A stretch of 64,000 nt of DNA from SCUS01 sp966211675 (GTDB lineage: Bacteria > Myxococcota_A > Polyangia > Polyangiales > Ga0077539): NCBI GenBank assembly GCA_966211675.1, contig CBIHPK010000007.1:1-64000 (forward strand), in the 5' to 3' direction. The position numbers were made by a program, and so were the translations under genes. Below, piece after piece: positions 49,318 to 58,708 of the stretch; the stretch's first letter is position 1; each line of letters opens with the position of its first letter. The notes under the pieces were generated by a model, which made no database searches, had not been told where the DNA came from, and worked only from the letters and a program-made list of their open reading frames with translations.

Positions 49318-50562
49318 TCACATCGCCCGGGAGGCCCGCCGCACCCGCCGCGCCGCCTCCTGGGTCGCCGCTCCGCCGAACGCCAGCACCGCTCGCGCCG
49401 CCTCCGCGGAGCCGGCGCGATCGCCCTCGCGGAGCCTCCAGGCCGAGAGCGCGAGCCCTGCGTTGGCCTCGATCACGTCGAGCTCCCCCGTCGCCCGCCG
49501 ACGGTCGTCGGGAGCCACCGTCGCGAGCTCGGAGAGCAGTGCGCCCAGCTCCACCCCGGGCCGGTCGGCGCCCCAGCGCGGCGGCAGCGCGAGCCATGTG
49601 ACCGCGAGCGTCCAGCGCAGCCGGAGCCGCTCGATGAGGTCGGACGCCTGCGCGGCGTCGATCGTCCGCAGGGCCCCGAGGCGAGGCACCAGCGCGAGGG
49701 CTCCGTCGCCCGAGCGAGCGATGGCCATCGCCTCGACGCACCAGCCCAGCGCCGCCGCCAGGGCCGCGCCGGGCGCGCCGGGCTGCACCCGCGACAGCGC
49801 CGTCTGCGCGTCGCCCCAGCGCCTCGAACGCATCGCCGCCACGGCGCGAGCTACCGAGCTCCAGCCTCCCTCCTCCGGCAGCCACGACGGCGGCGCGGAG
49901 AGCATCACCCCCAGCCGGGCGCGCTCCTCGTGCGCTTCGAGGTCCCCGCCCGATGGCGCCTGGTCGAGCACCGACGCGCGCAGCACGCCGCCCTCCAACC
50001 GCCTCGGATCGATCGGCAGCCACGCTGCCAGACGAGCGCTCGCCGTGGCCTCCAGCGCCTCCCGGGCCACGGTCACCCTCGCGAGTTCCTCGCGCTCGAC
50101 CCAGCGCGCGGCCAGCTCGTCGAGCCACGCGGTCGGGTCGAGCGCAGCCCCCGCCACGAGCGCGTCCGGATCGACCCGCGAGAGCCCCGCGTCGATCATT
50201 GCCACCACCGCGTCGAGGGGCACCGGAACGGGCACGCGAGGGCGCTCCGTCGAGGAGCCCGACCGGTCGCCGAGCACCCATCGGGTGAGCGTCGAGCAGT
50301 CCTCGGGACCGGCGTGCGCGAGCGGCCCGGAGAGCCAGCGCTGGGCCTGCGCGAGCGAGCCTCCCGCGTCGCGGATCGCCCTCACCCGCGCCACCGCGGC
50401 CTGGTGCTCCGGACCGTACCAGGAGAGCGTCGCGGCGCTCTTCTCGGGCGCCGGGACCAGGCCGAGCTCGACGTAGTGGTGCACCTGGTCGCGCGTCACC
50501 CCGAGCGCTCGCTCGAGCTCGCCGATCTTCAGGTGTCGACGGCCGGGCCGACCGGTCGCCAT
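49318..50562 (-). CDS. MerR-type HTH protein with long helical C-terminus
   Basis: A 414-residue protein. Residues 10-75 are a MerR-like winged helix (HLKIGELERALGVTRDQVHHYVELGLVPAP). MerR proteins usually end by residue 150; here a 330-residue Ala/Leu/Trp-rich helical domain follows, with TPR-like spacing in places (ARAVAAMRSRRWGDAQTALSRVQPG, RLREGDRAGSAEAARAVLAFGG). The effector is unknown. It is located between the lipid kinase (3 bp upstream) and the 3-hydroxyacyl-CoA dehydrogenase (14 bp downstream), so it may regulate this lipid-related operon or its own transcript. Confidence 0.72.
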   Translation of the reverse strand: MATGRPGRRHLKIGELERALGVTRDQVHHYVELGLVPAPEKSAATLSWYGPEHQAAVARVRAIRDAGGSLAQAQRWLSGPLAHAGPEDCSTLTRWVLGDRSGSSTERPRVPVPVPLDAVVAMIDAGLSRVDPDALVAGAALDPTAWLDELAARWVEREELARVTVAREALEATASARLAAWLPIDPRRLEGGVLRASVLDQAPSGGDLEAHEERARLGVMLSAPPSWLPEEGGWSSVARAVAAMRSRRWGDAQTALSRVQPGAPGAALAAALGWCVEAMAIARSGDGALALVPRLGALRTIDAAQASDLIERLRLRWTLAVTWLALPPRWGADRPGVELGALLSELATVAPDDRRRATGELDVIEANAGLALSAWRLREGDRAGSAEAARAVLAFGGAATQEAARRVRRASRAM

Positions 50563-50565
50563 GGA

Positions 50566-51513
50566 TCAGGGCGCTCGCAGCACGCGCACGGCGCCGGGCA
50601 GCACCGACATGCGGGCGGGCAGCGTCCCCGGGGTCTCGCCGTCGATGTCCAGCGGAACATCCCCGTCGGTGCTCTCGATCTCGATCACCTTCCCACGGGA
50701 GGAGATCACCTTGGGCTCGCCGAGGTGCGTGCCCTTGTAGATCTTGGGGAAGTTCTGCAGCACGTCGGCGAGGCCCAGGTCGCCGAGGCCGACCACCTCG
50801 AAGAGGCCGTCCGACTGGTCGGCGTCGGGAGCCATGATCATGCCGCCGCCGAAAGAGCGGCCGTTGCAGACCGCGAAGGTCATCGCCTTGCCCTCGTGCA
50901 CCAGCTCCCCGTCGACGCGCACCCGCATCGGGCGGTGGTGCCATCCGGCGATCGCCCGGCCGGTCGCGACCATGTAGCTGGCCTTGCCGGTGAGCCATCG
51001 GGGACCCGCGGCCACCAGCTCATCGACCCGCCCGGAGATGCCGCAGCTCGCGATGTTGGTGAAGAGCATCCGCGCGCGCTTGCCGTCGCGGTCGAGGTAC
51101 TCGAGCAGGCCCAGGTCGAAGGGCCGCGGGGTCGCGGCGGCCAGCCAGCGAGCCAGCTCCTTCGAGCCGGAGGGCACGGCCAGAGCGCGCGCCCCGAGGT
51201 CGCTCCCGGTGCCGGCCGGGACCACCGCGAAGACCGTCTCCCCCGTCGGCATCACCGAGCCGTCGTCGCGCAGCAGCGCGTTCATGGCGTCGTGGAAGGT
51301 TCCGTCTCCGCCCATCACCGCGACCGTCGGTGCGCCCCGATCGACCAGCGAGCGCATGGTCTCGACGAGCTGACCCTTGCTCCCCGTGCGGTGCACCGAG
51401 ACCTCGAAGCCCTCGGCCTGGAGCGCTCTCGAATACTCCCCGAGCACCCTCCCCGCGCGACCGCCGCCCGCCGCCGGGTTCACCACCAGTTCCAACGATC
51501 GTCCCGTCGCCAC
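50566..51513 (-). CDS. Diacylglycerol kinase-family lipid kinase (YegS-like)
   Basis: A 315-residue soluble or peripheral lipid kinase of the DAGK catalytic family. Motifs are VNPAAGGGRAGRV near the N-terminus, the ATP-binding GGDGTFHDAMNALL (about residues 78-91), PAGTGSDLGARALA, and a C-terminal beta-domain with DGETPGTLPARMSVLPGAVRVL. It should phosphorylate diacylglycerol, sphingoid bases or phosphatidylglycerol; the substrate cannot be read from sequence. It starts 15 bp after the Fe-S protein gene and is followed 3 bp later by the MerR-type gene. Confidence 0.92.
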   Translation of the reverse strand: MATGRSLELVVNPAAGGGRAGRVLGEYSRALQAEGFEVSVHRTGSKGQLVETMRSLVDRGAPTVAVMGGDGTFHDAMNALLRDDGSVMPTGETVFAVVPAGTGSDLGARALAVPSGSKELARWLAAATPRPFDLGLLEYLDRDGKRARMLFTNIASCGISGRVDELVAAGPRWLTGKASYMVATGRAIAGWHHRPMRVRVDGELVHEGKAMTFAVCNGRSFGGGMIMAPDADQSDGLFEVVGLGDLGLADVLQNFPKIYKGTHLGEPKVISSRGKVIEIESTDGDVPLDIDGETPGTLPARMSVLPGAVRVLRAP

Positions 51514-51528
51514 GCCGCGCGTCTCCTC

Positions 51529-52644
51529 TCAGCCCGCGTCGTCCGCCACGCCCAGCGACCGCGCGATCCAGTCGGCCAGATCGTCGGCGCGAACCCCGGC
51601 CTTGCGCAACTGAGATCGGCTCGACGTGCAGCTCGTGACCACCGCGATGTCGGCCCCGACCTCGCGCACCTCGGCGGCGAGGTCCGCCGCGATCGCCCTC
51701 GAGGTCGCCGGTCGAGTGATGGGGAGCAGCCCCCCCGCGCCGCTGCAGCTCGACTGCTCGCGCGACGAGGGCAGCTCCACGGTGGGGCGCCCGAGGATCC
51801 GCTGCATCACCTCGCGGGGCGCGTCGTACACGCCGAGCCCTCGGCCCAGCCGGCAGCTGTCGTGCACCGCGACGGCCCCTTCGACCGCCACCGGCCGGAG
51901 GCGATCGAGCCTGCGGGCGGCCGTCTCCGCGAGGTGCTCGACCCGGGTCCAACGCTCCGGAGCGAGGCCGAAGCGGGGGTAGAGCACCCGCAGCGTGAAG
52001 GCGCAGCCCGCGTCCGCGACGACCAGCTCGGAGGCGTCGGCGCCGACCGCGGCCACGAAGCGCTCGGCCTGCTGGAAGAAGCCCTCGCGATCGCCCGCGT
52101 CCCAGAGCGGAGCGCCGCAGCACTCGCCCCCGACGGCGTGGCAGCCGCCGGAGAGCGCGCCCACCGAGCGCAGCGTCCGCCGCGCGCCGGACGGGTCTTC
52201 GCTCACCGCACGACACCCCGGGACCACCGCCACGCCAGTGCCCGACCCCACGAGGCCAGCGGCGGTGGCGGCGGCCTGGAGCTTCGCGCGGCGAGGCTCC
52301 CAGCTCGCGACCAGACGGGCCACGGGCTCCGGGGCGATACGGTTGGCGAGCGCGTCGGCGCGTCCGTCGTAGAGCGTGTCGACCACGGGGTTGTCGAGCA
52401 GGCAGAGGGTGCGGCAGCGACCGCATCCGGTGCAGGCCCAGGCCATCGCGGCGCGGGAGGATTCTGCCGCGGGTTCGATGTCGCGAAGGAGCTCGTCCAT
52501 CGCCCGCATCTTCCCCCACGGGGTGACGGTCTCGCGGCCCTCGACGGTCGAGACGGGACACGCCGGGCGGCAGAGTTTCGGGCAGTAGGTGCACCGATTG
52601 GTGGCCTCGGCGCGACCCTCCAGCAACGGGAGCCGTCTGTTCAT
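51529..52644 (-). CDS. (Fe-S)-binding oxidoreductase with two CCG domains
   Basis: A 371-residue protein of the HdrD/GlpC/LutA superfamily. The N-terminus has two [4Fe-4S] motifs, NRCTYCPKLCRPACPV and ACTGCGRCRTLC. Two cysteine-rich CCG-type domains follow: PGCRAV...GGECCGAPLW, and DSCRLGRG...SSCSGAGGLLP. Such proteins pass electrons to or from a quinone or thiol pair as part of 2-hydroxyacid or glycerol-3-phosphate oxidation; no flavin subunit is adjacent. The ATG at 52644 was chosen because earlier codons extend into the divergent promoter. It leads a four-gene minus-strand operon. Confidence 0.88.
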   Translation of the reverse strand: MNRRLPLLEGRAEATNRCTYCPKLCRPACPVSTVEGRETVTPWGKMRAMDELLRDIEPAAESSRAAMAWACTGCGRCRTLCLLDNPVVDTLYDGRADALANRIAPEPVARLVASWEPRRAKLQAAATAAGLVGSGTGVAVVPGCRAVSEDPSGARRTLRSVGALSGGCHAVGGECCGAPLWDAGDREGFFQQAERFVAAVGADASELVVADAGCAFTLRVLYPRFGLAPERWTRVEHLAETAARRLDRLRPVAVEGAVAVHDSCRLGRGLGVYDAPREVMQRILGRPTVELPSSREQSSCSGAGGLLPITRPATSRAIAADLAAEVREVGADIAVVTSCTSSRSQLRKAGVRADDLADWIARSLGVADDAG

Positions 52645-52779
52645 GGACTGCGTGGGTAGCACGTCCGCTGCGCCGGTTGGGCGTCGGCCTCGCGGCGCTT
52701 CTCTGGGTGAAGCAACGTGACCTTCCCTCGCGGTGTGGGGTAAGCTGAACGTCAATCTCACGTTTGGGGTACTGGCAGG

Positions 52780-54900
52780 GTGTCGGCCGCGACCACAGCA
52801 GAACAATCACGCATCGGTTCGACGGTCGCGGGGCGCTACAAGCTCGTTCGCGTGCTCGGCCGTGGCGGCATGGGCATGGTCTACGAGGCCGAGCTCGTGG
52901 GATCGCTGCGGCACGTCGCCATCAAGGTGATGCACCCGGAGAGTCAGGCCGACGGCGACAACGTCCGGCGCTTCGTCAACGAGGCGCTGGCGGCGGCCCG
53001 GGTGCGCCACCCCAACGTGGTCGAGGTGCTGGACGCGGGAGAAGACCCGGACGACGGCTCGCTCTTCATCGTCCTCGAGCTGCTCACGGGCATCGACCTC
53101 GCGACCTACCTGCTGCGCTACGACAAGCTCCTGCCGGGCGAGACGCTGACCGTGGTCTGCCAGGTGCTCCAGGCCCTGATCGTCGCCCACCGCGAGAACA
53201 TCGTGCACCGGGACATCAAGCCCGAGAACGTGTTCCTGGCGCGTCGGCCGAGCGGCGAGACGCACGTGAAGATCGTGGACTTCGGCATCTCGAAGATCCT
53301 CGACCCGGAGAAGGAGATCTCGCTCTCCATCACCCGCGCCAACACCACCGTCGGCACGCCCCACTACATGTCCCCCGAGCAGGCGCGCGGCGAGCAGATC
53401 GACCCTCGCGCCGACATCTGGGCGCTCGGCGTCGTGATGTACGAGTGCCTCACCGGCGAGCTCCCCTTCGACGGAGAGAACTACAACCAGCAGATCCTCG
53501 CGGTGGTCACCGAGGAGCACAAGCGGGCGACGGAGCTCGGCATCGAGGCCGGGCTGTCCGCCCTCATCGACCGCTGCCTCGAGAAGGACCGCACCTCCCG
53601 CTTCGCCAGCGCCGCCGACATGCTCCAGGAAATCGGCGCCTACCTCGCGGAGCACCCCGAGGTCGCGGTGCGCCCGTCGCTGCTGCGCATCCCCGGTCCT
53701 GAGGAGTTTCCCACCGCGCGGCCCGATGACCCGACCACGCAGCACGAGATCGCCCCGGGCATCGACCGCATGCGGGACACGGTCGAGGACCTCACCGAGG
53801 ACGCGCAGCCCGCGGCGGCCGATGACTTCGCCGGGCCGCTCTCCATCCGCCCGGTGTTCCCGGGCATGGTTCGCATCGACGACGAGAACGCCGCCGACAG
53901 CGCGCCGACCCGGGTGCACGCCGTCAAGGTGAGCGCCGTCGTCGAGGGCGGAGCCGCCCCGGTCCCGCTCTCTCAGCGCCCCGGCTACCAGCGCTTCGAG
54001 TCCTCGCGCCCGGGGGTCTTCCGCGCTCCGTCGCTGCCGCCGCTGCCGCCCCCGCCGCGCCTTCCGCTGATCGAGACCACCCCGGGCGGTACGCTCCTGC
54101 CGCCCTCGCCCGTCACCGCCGCGGTCGAGCTCACGCCCCAGGGCGCCGTGCTCCCCGTCGAAGACGTCGCGCGCCCCTCCCTCCCCGCGTATCCCCGATC
54201 ACGGCGCTGGCTCTTCCTGTCCGCGGCCTTCCTCTCGGGCCTGCTCGTGGCGCTGGGCGTGGTCACGCTGAGCCGCCTCCGAGACCGCCCCCGCCCGGTC
54301 GCGCCGCTCAACATCCGTCTGCGCCTGCTCGGCATGCGCGACGACGCCCGCCCGGTCATCGGCGGCGTCCGGTACTTCTCCAACGAGGCCTACGTCCCGC
54401 GCGCCTCGCGCCCGCTCCGCATCCGGGTCGAGGCCGACGGCTTCGAGTCCATCGAGGTCACCGTCGTCCCCGACCGCGACCGCGACCTCGTCCTCCCTCC
54501 CATGCAGCGCGTGCCCGTCGCGCCCGCAGCCCCGGTCGTCGTCGCCCCCCGCCCGCAGCCCGCTCCCGCGGCGCACGTGACTCCCGCCGTGGCGCCCCCT
54601 TCGGTCGAAGCCCCAGCGCGCCCTCGCGTCGCGGCCGCCCCGGCGCTCCCCACCTCGGTCGGCCCGGGCCTCGCGCAGGCGACCGCGGCCCCGACCCTCC
54701 CCGAGCTCGCCGTGGGCTCGACGCCCCGCTGTCGCGTGCTCGTCGACGGACACCCGGTGGGCCAGACCCCGCTCTTCCACCTCCGCCTCCCTGCGGGCAC
54801 GCACCAGATCACCTGCGAGCGCCCCGGCGAGACCGTCGCCCGCTCCGTCGAGATCACCCCCGGCGCCCCGAGCGCGAGGGTCTTCTTCGACGAGCACTGA
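52780..54900 (+). CDS. Ser/Thr protein kinase with PEGA tail
   Basis: A 706-residue membrane kinase with all catalytic residues: LGRGGMGMVYEA loop, VAIKVM Lys, HRDIKPENV, DFGISK, TPHYMSPEQ and DIWALGVVMYE (residues about 18-285). A long disordered Pro-rich juxtamembrane region precedes a helix near residues 476-498 (WLFLSAAFLSGLLVALGVVTL). The outside part holds a Pro/Ala linker and a C-terminal PEGA domain (about 635-706: PRCRVLVDGHPVGQTPLFHLRLPAGTH). Two Cys in that domain may pair. GTG start at 52780. Unlike the pseudokinase at 44307 this one is expected to be active. It is monocistronic or leads into the next gene after 102 bp. Confidence 0.95.
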   Translation: MSAATTAEQSRIGSTVAGRYKLVRVLGRGGMGMVYEAELVGSLRHVAIKVMHPESQADGDNVRRFVNEALAAARVRHPNVVEVLDAGEDPDDGSLFIVLELLTGIDLATYLLRYDKLLPGETLTVVCQVLQALIVAHRENIVHRDIKPENVFLARRPSGETHVKIVDFGISKILDPEKEISLSITRANTTVGTPHYMSPEQARGEQIDPRADIWALGVVMYECLTGELPFDGENYNQQILAVVTEEHKRATELGIEAGLSALIDRCLEKDRTSRFASAADMLQEIGAYLAEHPEVAVRPSLLRIPGPEEFPTARPDDPTTQHEIAPGIDRMRDTVEDLTEDAQPAAADDFAGPLSIRPVFPGMVRIDDENAADSAPTRVHAVKVSAVVEGGAAPVPLSQRPGYQRFESSRPGVFRAPSLPPLPPPPRLPLIETTPGGTLLPPSPVTAAVELTPQGAVLPVEDVARPSLPAYPRSRRWLFLSAAFLSGLLVALGVVTLSRLRDRPRPVAPLNIRLRLLGMRDDARPVIGGVRYFSNEAYVPRASRPLRIRVEADGFESIEVTVVPDRDRDLVLPPMQRVPVAPAAPVVVAPRPQPAPAAHVTPAVAPPSVEAPARPRVAAAPALPTSVGPGLAQATAAPTLPELAVGSTPRCRVLVDGHPVGQTPLFHLRLPAGTHQITCERPGETVARSVEITPGAPSARVFFDEH

Positions 54901-55002
54901 GGGGCCCTGCGCGAGCTCCGCGCGGCTGGCAATCCGACCTGAGCTCGGGCACCCTCCGGCCGCCCGCGCCGACCCATCGACGCGCCGCCTGGAGGAGTCC
55001 CG

Positions 55003-55626
55003 ATGACCCATCACAACCCGTGCTCCGAATCCGCCTACGAGTCCGTCGCGTTCACCGTCGAGGCCCTCGCCGCTCGCGCGGACGACGCCGAGCTCACGAG
55101 GCTCGCGGACCGCGTGCGGGGCGTGCTCGCCGACTGGGAGAACCTCGAGGCCGCTCGCCGCGTGCTGCGCCGCGCCGCGCTCCAGTCGAGCGCCCACGTG
55201 CACGTGGCGGACGCGACGCTCGACTCGGCCCTCGCGACCTTCGCGCGCGATCTCGTCGCCCTCACCGGCAAGGACAGCAACCTCTACCAGCGCTTCTTCC
55301 CGGAGTCGCACGAGGAGATCATCGCCATGGGCCTGGAGTCGGAGCTGCCGGTGGTGACGCTGGTCCTCGCCCAGCTCGGCGCCTCGCAGGACATCCCCGC
55401 GCAGCTCACGGCGCACACCGACGTGCTGCGCGCCGGGCTGCGACTGGGCAACGCCGCGCTCGCCAACCGCGCCGACGCGCTGGCCGAGCTCGGACGCCAC
55501 GCCGCGCGCGAGGAGTCCTGGGGCGAGACCTCGCTCGCGAGCCTGGTGAGCGTGCGCCGCGCGCTGGAGAAGCTGGCCGCGGCCCGGGGGCTGCCGCTGT
55601 CGTGGATCTCCGCGTTCTTCCGCTGA
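55003..55626 (+). CDS. Hypothetical helical protein
   Basis: A 207-residue soluble protein with a strong ribosome site (GGAGG, seven bases before ATG). Helical throughout, with segments such as VAFTVEALAARADDAELTRLADRVR, ATFARDLVALTGKDSNLYQRFFP and LAALVSVRRALEKLAAARGLP; no signal or membrane region. I do not recognise the family. It is followed 28 bp later by the flavin reductase gene. Confidence 0.72.
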   Translation: MTHHNPCSESAYESVAFTVEALAARADDAELTRLADRVRGVLADWENLEAARRVLRRAALQSSAHVHVADATLDSALATFARDLVALTGKDSNLYQRFFPESHEEIIAMGLESELPVVTLVLAQLGASQDIPAQLTAHTDVLRAGLRLGNAALANRADALAELGRHAAREESWGETSLASLVSVRRALEKLAAARGLPLSWISAFFR

Positions 55627-55654
55627 CGAGGAAGGGGCCGAGCGGGGCGTAGCC

Positions 55655-56362
55655 ATGGCCGAGCGAGCGATCACCCTGCGGAGCGCGCGGATGCTCTCCC
55701 CGAAGGTCCGCGAGCTGACCTTCGACCCCGGCGAGGGCTTCCGCTTTGCCGCCGGTCAGTGGGTCTCGCTGAAGTTCCCCGAGGCCTCGTCCGAGCTGCC
55801 CCTCGCGCGCTCCTACTCCATCGCCTCGGCGCCCCGCGCGGACGGCACCTTCGACATCGCGGTCACCCGCGTGCAGCACGGCCCCGCGAGCACGCGGCTC
55901 CACGAGATGTCCGTCGGCGAGGTGCTCCAGTCCGCCGAGCCGATGGGCTTCTTCACCCTGCCTGCGAAGCTCGAGCGACCGCTCCTCCTGGTCGGGACGG
56001 GCACCGGCGTCGCCCCCTTGAGGGCGATGATCCAGTCGCTCGAAGGGGTGGCCGGGGCGCCTCCGATCACGCTGCTCTTCGGGGTGCGCCATCGGGAGGA
56101 CCTCCTCTACGCCGACGAGTTCGAGGCCCTCGCCGAGCGCGACCCGCGCTTCCGCTTCGAGCCCACGCTCTCCCGCCCGGACCCCTCGTGGATCGGCCGG
56201 GTCGGGTACGTCCAGCACCACCTGCCGGAGCTGCTCGCTTCGATGCCCGAGGCCAGCGCGTTCGTCTGCGGCCTCAACGCGATGGTGCGCGACGCTCGCA
56301 AGGTGCTGCGAGAGACGCTCGGCGTCCCTCGCGACCGGGTTCACTCCGAGCGCTTCGACTGA
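55655..56362 (+). CDS. Ferredoxin-NADP reductase-like FAD/NAD(P) oxidoreductase
   Basis: A 235-residue flavoprotein of the FNR superfamily. An N-terminal FAD-binding barrel ends with LARSYSIASAP (FAD motif RxYS). The NAD(P) domain has LLVGTGTGVAPLRAM and ITLLFGVRHREDLLYADEFEAL, and the C-terminal CGLNAMVRDARKVLRETLGVPRDRVHSERF closes the fold. No iron-sulfur domain is fused. The electron partner is unknown. It lies between the unknown helical protein and a lipoprotein gene whose GTG start is 3 bp after its stop. Confidence 0.9.
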   Translation: MAERAITLRSARMLSPKVRELTFDPGEGFRFAAGQWVSLKFPEASSELPLARSYSIASAPRADGTFDIAVTRVQHGPASTRLHEMSVGEVLQSAEPMGFFTLPAKLERPLLLVGTGTGVAPLRAMIQSLEGVAGAPPITLLFGVRHREDLLYADEFEALAERDPRFRFEPTLSRPDPSWIGRVGYVQHHLPELLASMPEASAFVCGLNAMVRDARKVLRETLGVPRDRVHSERFD

Positions 56363-56365
56363 GCC

Positions 56366-57943
56366 GTGCGCCGCGCCGTCCCGACCGTGCTGCTGCTCGC
56401 CCTGCTCCCGGCGTGTCCCCGGCGGCGTGAGACCCCGACCCCCGCGCCCGAGGCGGGCGTCTCGTCTCGTCCCATCGCCCTCGACGAGCCGCGCGACGCC
56501 GCCGCGGACGCCCCCGTCGATGCGCAGCCCGACCGACCCACGGTGGTCCTGCGCGGACCCTGGCAGCGCCTCCCGCTCGCCCGCTGGACCGACCCCGCCC
56601 GGCTCGGTCGCTGGGACGATCCCCCGGACTTCGACGGCGACGGCCTGCCCGACGAGGTGTTCGCGATGGATGCCCGGCTGGTGACCTGCGAACCGGCCCA
56701 CCGCGACGTCCCCTGCCCCGCGATCGGCGAGGAGGACGGCGGCGGCGACGCGGACGACGGCCCGGCGCGCGTGGCGCTCATCGCCCGCTTCAGCGCCGAC
56801 CTGGACACCGCCGCCACCACCGGGCGCCTCTTCGGACTGCAGCGCGTGTGGCGCTCTCGCAGCGCGCCGACCTCCCGCATCGACGCCGTGCGCTTCGGAG
56901 ACTTCGGTCGCGGCGTGAGCGTTCGCACCACCCTGCTCGTCGACCACGGAGCGGGCCTGCGAGACACCGTCGACCGCGTCGACCTCTACCTCGGAGCCGG
57001 CCTCGACCGCCCCGCCGGAACCCTCGTCCACCACTGCCTCCGCACCCTCGACGGAACCTTCCAGCGCGCAGGGGCCATCGCCGCTCCCCTGCCCTCCGAG
57101 ACCCCGACCCTCTGGCGCTTCGCCTCGGCGCACCCCTTCTCCGGGTGCGAGACCGACGCGGTCACCCTCGACGCTTCACTCGGCCAGACGCTCTCTCGCG
57201 GGGTTCAGCTCCTCGACCTCCGCGCCTCGCCCATCGAGACCCACCGCGACGTCCGCCTCGCCATCGCCGACGGCCGGGCCCGCGTGGTGGAGCGCGAGCC
57301 GCGCGGCGGCGATGGCGGCTTCGAGGGCGACCCCCTGGCGCTGGGGGCGGTGCGGGTGATGGCCGTGGCGCGACGCTGCGACGTCGACCTCGTGCGCTAC
57401 CAGCACCAGGACAAGTCCTGCCTCCTCCGGGTCGAGCGGCCCCGGTCCGACGCGCGGTGCGATCCCTCGCTCGCTCCGGCCGCGAGCTTCGACGACGCCC
57501 GCGCCGTCGCGCTCGTGCCCGGCGCCGACGCCTCCATGCCCGCGCTGGTGCTGCACCGCGCCGGAGCGCTGGTGTCCGTGCAGCTCCCTCCGCGATGCGG
57601 CGTCGGCCACCGCGCGGTCGAGACCCAGCCCTACCGGGGCGCGATCCCCGCCGGGACGCCGGTGTCCACCGACGGCGCCCTGGTGCTCTTCGCCGACGGC
57701 CGCGACCTCTGGCTGGCGCGCTCGGGCGACCCGCGACCCGCCCTGGTCAACGTCCCCGGCGCCGGGCTCCCCAGGGGGACCGTTCGCGCCGTGGCCTTCC
57801 TCGACCATCGTCAGGTCGCGGTGGCCATGGCGCGCTCTCTCTACGAGTTCACCCTCGACGTACCGGAGCCCATGCTCGACGTCCCGGCGACGCTGCGCGT
57901 GGACGCCTCGGAGCTCTACAGGGCCGTTCGCGCACCGCGCTGA
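56366..57943 (+). CDS. Hypothetical lipoprotein
   Basis: A 525-residue protein from a GTG start with a lipoprotein leader (AVPTVLLLALLPAC, Cys at about residue 17) and an Ala/Asp/Pro-rich linker. The mature domain opens with a calcium-loop-like DFDGDGLPDE. Beta-rich sequence follows (VRTTLLVDHGAG, RVDLYLGAGLDRPAGTLVHHC, LALGAVRVMAVARRCDVD) and several isolated Cys that could form long-range disulfides. The final third reads like an additional propeller-type region (TDGALVLFADGRDLWLARSGD). Not recognised. It ends 49 bp before the stop of the convergent OmpA-like gene. Confidence 0.72.
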   Translation: MRRAVPTVLLLALLPACPRRRETPTPAPEAGVSSRPIALDEPRDAAADAPVDAQPDRPTVVLRGPWQRLPLARWTDPARLGRWDDPPDFDGDGLPDEVFAMDARLVTCEPAHRDVPCPAIGEEDGGGDADDGPARVALIARFSADLDTAATTGRLFGLQRVWRSRSAPTSRIDAVRFGDFGRGVSVRTTLLVDHGAGLRDTVDRVDLYLGAGLDRPAGTLVHHCLRTLDGTFQRAGAIAAPLPSETPTLWRFASAHPFSGCETDAVTLDASLGQTLSRGVQLLDLRASPIETHRDVRLAIADGRARVVEREPRGGDGGFEGDPLALGAVRVMAVARRCDVDLVRYQHQDKSCLLRVERPRSDARCDPSLAPAASFDDARAVALVPGADASMPALVLHRAGALVSVQLPPRCGVGHRAVETQPYRGAIPAGTPVSTDGALVLFADGRDLWLARSGDPRPALVNVPGAGLPRGTVRAVAFLDHRQVAVAMARSLYEFTLDVPEPMLDVPATLRVDASELYRAVRAPR

Positions 57944-57992
57944 GCGGCGTCGTCCGGCGATCGCGGAGAGCGCCCGTCGACGGCCCTCACCC

Positions 57993-58481
57993 TCAGCGCG
58001 CCTGATCGCGGGTGCGCACGCTCGCGTGGCGCTCGGTCGCGTAGGTCTGCGGATCACCCGAGGCGCGGTCCTCGCCGACGCTCGCGGTGCGCACCACGGC
58101 CGGGTCGCAGCCGCGGGCGACGAGCACCGCGCGGATGGCCTCGGCGCGGTCGTGACCGAGCTGGTGGTTCTCCGGCGCCGTGCCTCGCGGGTCGGCGCTG
58201 CCGACGATGGAGACGTCCCGAACGGCGCCGCGCTGGATGCACTCCGCGAGGCCCCCGAGCACCGCGCGAGAGGTCTCGGAGAGGGCCGCCGAGCCGGTCT
58301 CGAAGAAGACCTCCCAGTCGTTGCACTGCGAGCCGGTGGCGATGCGCTCGGGCGGCGGAGCGGGCTGGTGCGCGTGGGCATGAGAGGCGTTGGCGGCGAC
58401 CGGGTCGGGGCCGGGCGCCGTCGCACAGCCGAACGAGAGGGCGCCAGCAGAGACGAGAACGAGCGAGAGCATCTTGATCAT
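57993..58481 (-). CDS. OmpA-family peptidoglycan-binding lipoprotein (Pal-like)
   Basis: A 162-residue lipoprotein with lipobox LSFGC (Cys about residue 19), a His/Ala/Pro linker, and an OmpA C-terminal domain. Landmarks are VFFETGSAALSETSRAVLGGLAECIQ, VSIVGSADPRGTAPENHQLGHDRAEAIRAVLVARG and TASVGEDRASGDP, the last two enclosing the diaminopimelate-binding loop region. It should tie the outer membrane to peptidoglycan. It is shorter than Pal in its linker but otherwise typical. Ribosome site AAGGAG lies about 13 bases before the first ATG. Confidence 0.9.
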   Translation of the reverse strand: MIKMLSLVLVSAGALSFGCATAPGPDPVAANASHAHAHQPAPPPERIATGSQCNDWEVFFETGSAALSETSRAVLGGLAECIQRGAVRDVSIVGSADPRGTAPENHQLGHDRAEAIRAVLVARGCDPAVVRTASVGEDRASGDPQTYATERHASVRTRDQAR

Positions 58482-58708
58482 CAGGGGGTCATCTCCTTGG
58501 GAAGCAGATCCCGCCCTTGAGCAGTGGACGTGCCACGCGCTGCATCGCCGCGTTTCCCTCTCTCACGGCGATGGAGTCCGCCGCAGCGCGCCACAGGTGG
58601 GCGACCCTGTCGGCGGTGATTGATGCTCCTCGCCACAGGCGGGTGTGGCAGTCCGGGCCTACGACGCGGGGCGTGGCGCTGGCACTGCGCGTGCGAAGAG
58701 CAGTCGCG

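Noticed and set aside
52645..52806. Upstream extension of the Fe-S protein
   Set aside because: The extra 54 residues are the reverse of the divergent kinase promoter region and lack domain content.
58482..58708. Upstream extension of the periplasm-spanning lipoprotein
   Set aside because: It would bury the lipoprotein signal 64 residues inside the protein. The DNA looks like a divergent promoter region.
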